A stretch of 64,000 nucleotides of DNA, taken from Nymphaea colorata (lineage: Eukaryota > Streptophyta > Magnoliopsida > Nymphaeales > Nymphaeaceae). The notes under the pieces are model-generated. The model saw nothing but the letters and a program-made list of their open reading frames with translations, did not search any database and was not told where the DNA came from. The stretch spans positions 24,321,716 to 24,385,715 of the forward strand of contig NC_045144.1 of assembly GCF_008831285.2 (NCBI RefSeq). The letters run 5' to 3'. The translations under genes and the position numbers were made by a program. Below are positions 57,213 to 64,000 of this stretch, piece after piece (position 1 is the stretch's first letter; every line of letters begins with the position of its first letter).

Positions 57213-59484
57213 ATGGCAAACAGAAGGAAAGGAAAAGAAGTTGTTTTAGATTCTCATGCAATAGGTTCTTCATCTAGTGTGAATGTGGATAAAGGTGGTG
57301 TTTGAAAGTCTTCTACTCTACTTGGTGAAACATATGCATCCGAAGAACAACCGCTATGGAAAGAAATGAAAGCAATCACTAAAGATGTAGGCAGTGGTGG
57401 TGGAAATGTGCATTTTGCATGTAAATATTACGAAGGTACATTTGTAGGATCTTACACAAGAATTAAGGCACATCTATTGAAGTTGTCAGGTTTTCGAATT
57501 CAATGATGTAAAAGTGTTTTTACAAAAAAAGCTGGACAGTTGAAGAAGTTGTAAGATCGTGCTGATACAATCCACAACAAGAAGAAAACAAGTATTATTA
57601 TGACAAATCCTAAGAGTTCTGATAGAAAAAGAAAGACTATGGAGACATGTTTTGATTCTTACATAAAAGCAAAAATAAAGAAAGTGGTTGCTAAATTTTT
57701 CTATTCTACATGCATTCCTTTCAATGTAGCTAGAAATCTATATTGGAATAAGGTTTGTACTATGCTTACAAATAGCAGATTATCAGGATATATACATCTC
57801 GATTCAAAAGGTTGCGAACATCACTTCTTCAAATGAAAAAAGAGGTTGAGCAAAGTTTAGAAAGAAAAAAGTTTAAATGGAACATGGCTGGGGTATCAAT
57901 TGTTTCTGATGGGTGGATAGATATTCAAAGATGTCCATTAATTAATTTCATTACCATTGCATGCAATGAACCAATATTTTTTAAGGCAGTTGATGCATCT
58001 GGAGAATATAAAGATGCCGGATATTTGAAGCAATTATTTGTAGAAGCCGTCAAGGAGGTTGGTCATGATAAAGTGGTGCAGTATGCAAAAGTGTGGACTT
58101 AGTTTGAGGTATGATTTTTCACATATTTTTTGGACTCCATGTGTTGCACATACTTTGAATTTAGCACTAAAGGACATTCGCAATCCTCCAAGCCAAGATG
58201 CAGATCCTAGGTACATGAACTATTCTCATAGGTTCAAGAGATCAAGAAAGATGCAAGAAATATTAAAATTTCATTGTTAATCACCAACATGCATTGACTC
58301 TTTTTAGTAGTTATTCTGATTTGAGATTGTTAAAGGCATGATTTGCTTCAATAATTGTCATGTTGAAAAGAATTTTAGGAGTGCGGGATGCACTTATTCA
58401 AATGGTGTTTAGTAGAGTGAAACTTTTATCAGGTTGAAGATAAGGCTAAAGCTCAAATTATTAAAAACCTTATTGTTGAAGTAAATGGTAGGATAAAATT
58501 GCGTATTTCTTGATTTTACACAGTCAATTTGATGCATGTTGAGGATGTTGATAAAGATGAGCCTATGCTCCATAAAGTTTACGAAATTTCGGAAGATGTG
58601 ATTGAACAAATTCAGTATATAGTTTTTAACAAAAAAAAAAAGGCATTGTACTTGATAATAAGAGTCTTTGATCGCATACATACATATTAGTGAAAGATGG
58701 GATAAGAGCAATACTCTATTGCATTGCATGACTCATTCTTTAAATCCTAAATATTACACTTAAAAATGGATTGAAGGAGCTCCTGGACGTGTTACTCCAA
58801 ATCTAGATAATGAGTTAAACACTCAAAGAATGTCATGTACGGAAAACTTTTTACAGATTCTTATACCAGAAGAAAAGCTATTTCTGAATATAACAAGTTT
58901 TCTTTTGGAAATTTTAGGTTTGAAGGCACAGCACAGCAAGAGAAGATGATGGCATGGTCTTTTGATTGGTGGCATCCTATGGATAAGAAATGCCCGTGCT
59001 TCAGAAAGTTGCTTTGAGGTTACTATCACAGCCTGTTACATCATCGTGTTTGAAAGAAATTGAAGCATATATAGTCATATACACAACATTAAAGGAACAA
59101 GCTCATTAGCCAATGTGCAGAGGACTTGGTTTATGTGCATTATAATTTGCATCTTCTTTTAAGGAATGAAAAAAATACAAAAATTTATTTATTATGTTGT
59201 TTTGCTTCGCTCAATTTCTTATGTTGTATTAGATTTTTTATATTTTGTGGTAAATATTTTTTTATTGTTTAACTTTCGTCTTTAATAAAATGCAATGGTG
59301 GATCATCTCAATATTAGGATGTAAATCTAGATGAATTTGATTCGATGGAGAACACAATTTATATACTGCTAACATGGCTTTATCTGGTCCTGTTATTCCT
59401 TCTGAGGAGTTTGATGATGATGATACGTCCAAAGTATTGAAGAAAATCAAGATATTGGTGAAGGGAACTGGAACACAACTTTGA
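57213..59484 (+). pseudogene. hAT transposase (BED, DUF659, hATC) pseudogene
   Basis: From the Met at 57213 (MANRRKGKEVVLDSHAIGSS). BED finger, about 57345-57510: EEQPLWKEMKAI, CKYYEG where a CxxC is expected (second Cys lost), then GSYTRIKAHLL and a final C. DUF659 and catalytic region, about 57865-58105: MAGVSIVSDGW (the first catalytic Asp), PLINFITIACNEPIFFKAVD, EVGHDKVVQ. Then FWTPCVAHTLNLALKDI (about 58125), RLLKA..., DKSNTLLHCMTHSLNPKYY (about 58710). hATC dimerisation domain, about 58930-59170: LQKVALRLLSQPVTSSCLKE-like sequence and RAEDLVYVHYNLHLL. At least five stops or shifts are present. The order and length match full hAT transposases of about 700 residues. Confidence 0.85.
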
Positions 59485-59710
59485 TTGATGATGTAATATG
59501 TATTGATGTGTGAACTATGAAGTAGACCTTATGAACTACTGTGATTCTGTGAACTCAAAACTAGAGTATATTTCTTGTTGAATGTTGAATTGATGATTAA
59601 TGATGATATGATGATTAGCAAATTTCAATTTTGATGTTGTTATTTCATAATTTTGTGATTTATAGACAATTTTTTGTCATATATTTTATATATATATTAT
59701 TTTTAATAAA

Positions 59711-59730
59711 GTAATAATAATAATAATAAA
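59711..59730. repeat. (TAA)n microsatellite
   Basis: A short TAA run (about 20 bp) just inside the right end of the hAT element. Confidence 0.85.
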
Positions 59731-59812
59731 TACTCTCGCCGCACCCCGCACGTAAATTTTTTGAGATGTGCCACGGGGCACACGCACCCACACCCCACAC
59801 CTTGGTGACATA

Positions 59813-60204
59813 GGATGTCAGCTTCCTCTTCCTATGGTTCAAATAAGAAATGATAATTATGATGATGAGATATAACAAGGCAACTAATGCCACCGAAATG
59901 CATCGGAACAGCTTGAAAGACTTCCACAGAGGAGTATGATCCCGAGGAATAGGGGGAAGGTGTGAGAGGTCCAGTTCTGGTGCTTTTGCATCCATGGCGA
60001 AGCTCCATGCGAAGAGATAGCACTTGCTTGTTAGCTTTTGCGTGCTATAAGAGAAGCAAAGTAGCCAACATACATGTATTCATGCAGAACAGGGGATAGG
60101 TGATAGGTCAATGGGATATGATATGAGTGTTCAACGATTGGGCTTGAGTGGGTGTGACAAATGGAGCTATGGGGACATTCAGCTGCTTCTGGTTCCCTCA
60201 TACT
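59813..60204 (-). pseudogene. LecRK-2 pseudogene: end of lectin domain and membrane anchor
   Basis: The - strand reads EYMYVGYFAS, a stop, then AMDAKAPELDLSHLPPIPRD, a hydrophobic anchor (FRCISVALVALLYLIIIIII) and SYLNHRKRKLTSYVT, paralleling LecRK-1 (9630-9857). The reading upstream (toward 60204) still resembles LecRK-1 9905-9960, then is cut by the LTR of copia E at 60205 within TACT. The rest of the lectin domain should lie beyond 64000. Confidence 0.85.
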
Positions 60205-60564
60205 TGAAGAAAAGGTAAAAGAGAGCGAGGAAAACCAGATATAACGTGGTTCGGTTTGTTAAAACCTACATCCACGGCTAGAAGGCACTCAGACTGTATT
60301 CTTATTGATAAAAAAGAAGGTGATATACAATGACAGCAATGAGTCCTTTTATAGGGAAAAAGTTCACGTTTTATCATAGGCAACATTTTTCTTGCCTAGA
60401 TTAGATGAAATCCTTGATTGATCCCAAGATTGTCGCCTTTCTTTTTTTCAGATCTTGCTGCCTTTTTCATCCGATCATAATCTTCAATTACCAGCTCTTC
60501 ATCCATTTTCTGATTTTCTTCATCTTCTCCAACGGATTTGTTGCTCTTACCATTTTCCTTAACA
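60205..60564 (-). repeat. 3' LTR of copia family E
   Basis: On the - strand TGTTAAGGAAAATGG to CTTTTCTTCA, 360 bp. The U3 start follows a purine tract (TTTGAGGGGGTA). The AACCACGTTATATCTGG block near the outer end is typical of copia U5/R sequence. Confidence 0.85.
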
Positions 60565-60589
60565 TACCCCCTCAAACCGAGCCGCTGCT

Positions 60590-61200
60590 GGAGGACGAGT
60601 TTTCTCTTGAGAAGATTGAAAATAGTTTTGATGGGCTTTTGGTAAAAGATCGGCAACTTGATTATTGGTTGAAATATACTTAGTTTCAAGTTGTTTTTGA
60701 GCGACTCTCTCTCTCTTACATAATGAAAGTCAATTTGAATATGCTTGCTTCTATTATGAAACACTGGATTTGCTATCATATAAAGAGAGCTCTTGTTGGA
60801 ACTTTGATGATCTGAATTCCAATGTCCCATTAAAAATTGTATCCATGTAAGTTCTGCTACTGTTGATGCCATTGCTCTGTATTCAGCCTCGGTACTTGAT
60901 GTAGCTACACTGTTTTGCTTCTTAGCACTCCAAGACACACAATTAGCACCAAGAAAACACAAAATCCTGTAGTGGATCGCTACTTTGAGAACATCCTGCC
61001 CAGTTTGAATATGAAAAACATATAAATCAAGAGTGTTTTGCATCAATATGTTTAGTCCCGTGTGTATTGATCCCTTGAAGTACCGTAGAATCCTTTTGAC
61101 CATTTGATAATGAATCTGTAATGGCTCATGCATAAACTGACTAACATAATTAACAACAAAGGAAATGTCTAGTCATGTTAGAGTCAAGTATTGCAAAGAA
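60590..61200 (-). pseudogene. Copia E RNase H region
   Basis: MHEPLQIHYQMVKRILRYFK (about 61130) leads into RNase H: CVSWSAKKQNSVATSSTEAE then YRAMASTVAELTWIQFL and HNRSKHIQIDFHYVRE. The frame is open from 61133 to 60396, reading on through the purine tract into the LTR. The GYSDADWAG core is degraded (FHIQTGQDV), so catalytic function is doubtful. Confidence 0.85.
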
Positions 61201-61204
61201 CCAA

Positions 61205-62040
61205 CTATTTGCCTATAGAGAGTAGGATTATCAAATTTCTTTCATCATCTTTATACTGCGGTGTTTTTGGGCTCATTGGTGTGGTACTTGGTTTGCAATC
61301 CTCCATCTTTGCTCTTTCAAGAATGTCTTTAGCATACTTGGTTTGACATAAGAGAATTCCTTGTTTTGTCCAGGTCACTTCAACTCCTAAAAAATAGCTC
61401 AGCCTGCCAAGATCTTTGACGGGAAATTCCTTGCAAAAAGCATTAACAAAACTTTGCAAGAATATGGAACAATTTCCAGTTAAGATCATGTCGTCAACAT
61501 ACACAAGGAGCACAAGAGTTTTTTATTTTGATGTAATGTAAACATGGATGGATCAGCCATACTAATAGTGAAACCATAATCAAGAAGGAAACTGCTTAAT
61601 CTAGCATACCATGCTGCGACGCCTTTTTAAGACTATAAATAGCGCGTCGTAATTTACAAACGAATCTTGGTTTCGTTTTATCTTCATACCCAGAGGCTGC
61701 CTCATGTATACATCTTCATGAATAGCACCGTGTATGAAAGCATTCTTGATATCTAGTTGTCTCATTTCCCATTGTCTAACAGTAGCAATGGAAAGAACCA
61801 TTCTAATAGTGGTAGGACGAACTACTGGAGAAAAGGTTTCATGGAAATCAATTCCTTCTTTTTGAGTAAACCCTCGAGCAACAAGTCTGGCTTTAAGTTT
61901 TTTCAACATCCCATCTGATTTGAGTTTAGTTTTAAACACCCATTTCGATCCAACTAGATTCATCTTGGGATCATAGGGTACAAGTTTCCACGTTTGATTT
62001 TCATCTAAGGCTTTAATTTCTTCGTCCATAGCCTTTTTCC
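61205..62040 (-). pseudogene. Copia E reverse transcriptase region
   Basis: MDEEIKALDENQTWKLVPYD (62029), VGSKWVFKTKLKSDG, ARLVARGFTQKEGIDFHETF then SPVVRPTTIRMVLSIA, QLDIKNAFIHGAIHEDVYM and, after a frameshift near 61600, MLLVYVDDMILTG (about 61510, the catalytic YVDD kept), DLGRLSYFLGVEV and KYAKDILERAKM. Two or three breaks separate otherwise well-kept sequence. Confidence 0.9.
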
Positions 62041-62299
62041 AGCGTGGTTTCCCAAGAGCTTTATTAACACTTGAAGTTCTTTGGGAATATCTTGATACAA
62101 GACATGTAAGTTGGCATATTTGAGATTAGGTTTGAAAGTTCTCACCGTCGATCTAGTGACCATTGTTCTAACCATAGTTGGAGAAGAAGTAGTACCTTGT
62201 TCAAAGCTTTCGGTCGTGGTGGTGTCAAGTATTTCATGTCTGCTTTGATCTTGTTCCAAATTTTCTGTCTGATTGTCCATTGCCTGGCATAGTGCTAAT

Positions 62300-63580
62300 T
62301 CATTCCATGTTTTCAGTTATGGCTATCTCATGTTCACCTTGATTGGAGTTGTCTGTCCGATTGTGAACCAGCTGCCGTTTATCGCCATATTGTCAACTGA
62401 AGCCTCTTGAAACTGAGAGTAGGTGTCAATCTCACTTCTTTCTTCCTCATGAGCATCATTTGTTTGAGTAGGACTATTATCTTTGAAATGTTGTTCTATA
62501 TCCACTTGTTCCTCATCGAAAGAAATTAATCAGAAGTTAGAGAATCTCCATCATATAATTTTGCAGGATTTGTATAAGGAAAAAAATGTTCATCAAAACA
62601 AACATGTCGAGAGATAAACATTTTTCCAGTAGCCGGATATAAGCAACGATATCCTTTGTGACTGTCACTGTACCCAAGAAAGACACACGGCAATGATCGA
62701 GGCTCCAATTTATCTCGTGCATAGTCTCTCAAATAAGGGAAACATCGGCATCCAAAAACACGAAGAAAATCATACTTAGAATGCTGTCCAAAATACTTCA
62801 AGTAAGGAGAATCCATTTTTAGAGAAGATGATGGTATCCTATTAATGAGAAAGACAACACTGCTAAAAGCCTCAAACCAGAAACGCTTTGGGATGTTGGC
62901 GTGCAACATCATGGTCAAACCCAATTTCTGTGATGTTGCGATGTTTTATTTCTGCCATACCGTTTTGTTATGTAGTGTAAGGACAAGAAAACTATTGTTT
63001 TGTTCCAAGAGATTTTAGGTGATCTCTAAATCTTGTGCTTGTGTATGCTCCCCCTTCATCTGATTGAAAAACTTTTATCCTCTTATTAAACTGTGTCTCA
63101 ACATATTTCTGGAATGCTAAAAACAAATAAAAAAATCGGATTTCGACTTCAAGGGGTATAGCCAAGTGAATCTAGAATGCTCATCAACAAAAATCACATA
63201 GTACCGATAGCCAAAACGTGAACAAATGGGCACTGGTCCCCATAAATCTGGGTGGATTTTTTCAAAAAGTTCAACAGATTTATTTTCTTTTTCAAGAAAC
63301 GGCAACCTACAAGATTTGCCAAGTTGGCAGCTATGACAAATAAAGTTCTAGAAACTGAAGAGCAAACATCAATCAGATTTTACTACTGCAAATGTCTCAC
63401 AATGCCATTATGGGGATGTCCTAATCTGAAATGCCATTGTTCTTCTGAAACACGGCGAAATCTGGATGAAAAACATGATATGTGCCTGACCTCGCCGATG
63501 GTATAGACTCCATCACGCTTGCTGCCCTGCGCCACTATTTTCCTGTTCTCCTGTCCTTTATAAGACAACATGAGGAGGAA
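62300..63580 (-). pseudogene. Copia E pre-integrase and integrase region
   Basis: Pre-integrase HFRLGHPHNGIVRHL (about 63400-63440); integrase core start HPDLWGPVPICSRFGYRYYV then FVDEHSRFTWLYPLKSKSDF (about 63130-63290); after a damaged stretch MMLHANIPKRFWFEAFSS, INRIPSSSL, LRVFGCRCFPYLRDYARDKL (to about 62690) and the tail FLGYSDSHKGYRCL. A stop interrupts at about 63117. The acidic linker to RT lies at 62330-62500. Confidence 0.88.
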
Positions 63581-63600
63581 AACTCAAAACATATGGTAAC

Positions 63601-64000
63601 TCATTGGTTAATTGACTGACGGAAAGCAAGTCTTTCTTTAGTTTTGGAACATATAGAACATGAAAAGAGAATTGATGATCCACCTATATCAATTTCACTA
63701 TTACCAATATGGGTTATAGAAAGAGACATGCCATCCTCAATGACAACATGATCACTTCCATGATAAGTAGAGATTTTAGAAATCTTACCAGGGTTCCCAG
63801 TCATGTGAGCGGATGCTCTTGTATCTGCTAACCATTCTGAGTCATTTGTGTCATCAACAGTAATAGCAGTGAGCACTTGTTGGGCATCTTCGGCTTGATA
63901 GGCATGATTAAATTGTTAAAAACACTTGATGGCAGAGTGATATTTCTTACCACAGATTTGAAAACAACAGGGTTTTTGCTTTTCTTTTCATCACCATTAG
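63601..64000 (-). pseudogene. Copia E gag zinc knuckle and protease (partial)
   Basis: At the window edge the - strand reads CFQICGKKYHSAIKC, a gag zinc knuckle with CX3CX4HX4C spacing instead of CX2CX4HX4C. It then reads MLTAITVDDTNDSEWLADTR followed by ASAHMTG; the protease signature DTRASAHM has Arg where Gly is expected. It continues to a stop at 63601. The rest of gag lies beyond 64000. Confidence 0.8.

Larger units (their letters stand above)
55914..59804 (+). mobile_element. hAT transposon in LecRK-2 juxtamembrane region
   Basis: A 3.9-kb insertion separates RKRKLTSYVT from ANIKKIEGWEV of the receptor kinase. The ends are GC-rich (GGTGCGCC...GTGTGGGTCGGGTGC on the left; inverted right end AAGGTGTGGGGTGTGGGTGC), an imperfect inverted repeat about 20 bp long. 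A single hAT-type transposase gene, now broken, occupies 57213-59484 on the + strand. Left of it, 56160-57200 looks like a CT-rich leader and AT-rich intron. Near 55990-56090 a GTCAAA(C/T)GCGAGTCG...GTGCAGTC block is duplicated, possibly a transposase-binding array. This element could once have supplied transposase to hAT MITEs, but the 46714 MITE has different tips. Confidence 0.8.
60205..64000 (-). mobile_element. Ty1/copia family E in LecRK-2 (continues past window)
   Basis: This copia element on the - strand has its 3' LTR at 60205-60564 and its purine tract at 60565-60580, and it reads back through RNase H, RT, integrase and protease to a gag zinc knuckle at 63970, where the window stops. 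It sits in the LecRK-2 lectin domain. If intact, the second LTR and an ATACT-like duplication (here 60200-60204) should be found a little beyond the window. Its ORFs are the longest of any element here (245, 142 and 132 codons), so it looks like the youngest insertion. Confidence 0.9.

Noticed and set aside
1-64000. CRISPR array, bacterial operon or prophage
   Set aside because: There are no regularly spaced repeats, operon-like gene packing or ribosome binding sites. All recognised proteins are eukaryotic plant or plant transposon families.
1-64000. tRNA genes
   Set aside because: I looked for GGTTCGAATC-type T-loops with matching stems. The only tRNA-related signals are retroelement primer sites.

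Overview
This window looks like intergenic, repeat-dominated nuclear DNA from a flowering plant. The evidence is plant-type Ty1/copia retrotransposons with tRNA-iMet-like primer sites, Ty3/gypsy and LINE remnants, hAT and CACTA DNA transposons, and broken copies of the plant-specific L-type lectin receptor kinase (LecRK) family. The sequence does not let me name the species. I see no intact host gene, no tRNA or rRNA gene and no CRISPR array. Nearly every recognisable coding stretch carries stops or frameshifts, so most calls are pseudogenes or mobile elements.

Layout. 0-8 kb: AT-rich DNA, then a 5'-truncated copia element (family A, + strand, 1680-7906) split by a 2.4-kb hAT-like insertion with an 8-bp target duplication. 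8.35-15.2 kb: LecRK-1 on the - strand, broken by a second family-A copia (10389-15030) flanked by a perfect CGTTG duplication. 15.2-22.7 kb: mostly non-coding, with a 439-bp MITE, a cytochrome b561-like exon fragment, a CACTA-like end, a 31-bp perfect inverted repeat and several tandem repeats. 22.76-29.04 kb: a Ty3/gypsy integrase remnant, itself split by a two-LTR copia (family B, 23968-28870). 29.4-32.6 kb: a reverse copia gag with primer site and LTR, then LINE zf-RVT remnants. 33-38.3 kb: local repeats and a CACTA-like end. 38.8-43.0 kb: a LINE scrap and a reverse copia (family C). 45.7-48.5 kb: the LecRK-3 N-terminus cut by a copia LTR (family D), a 256-bp hAT MITE with a perfect 8-bp duplication, and a DUF4283-type LINE ORF1. 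49.47-55.03 kb: an LTR element with no retroviral genes but with captured host-gene pieces, including a PGG-domain exon. 55.03-64 kb: LecRK-2 on the - strand, broken by a hAT transposon (about 55914-59804) and by a copia (family E, from 60205 past the window end).

The main biological theme is a cluster of related LecRK genes that has become a landing site for transposons. All three copies are cut inside the lectin domain by copia elements, two of them within a few codons of the same place. The most unusual single object is the coding-free LTR element at 49470-55034. It carries at least one clear host-gene fragment (ankyrin/PGG-type, antisense to the + strand and sense to the element), a second exon-like fragment on the other strand, and an internal repetition of about 520 bp.
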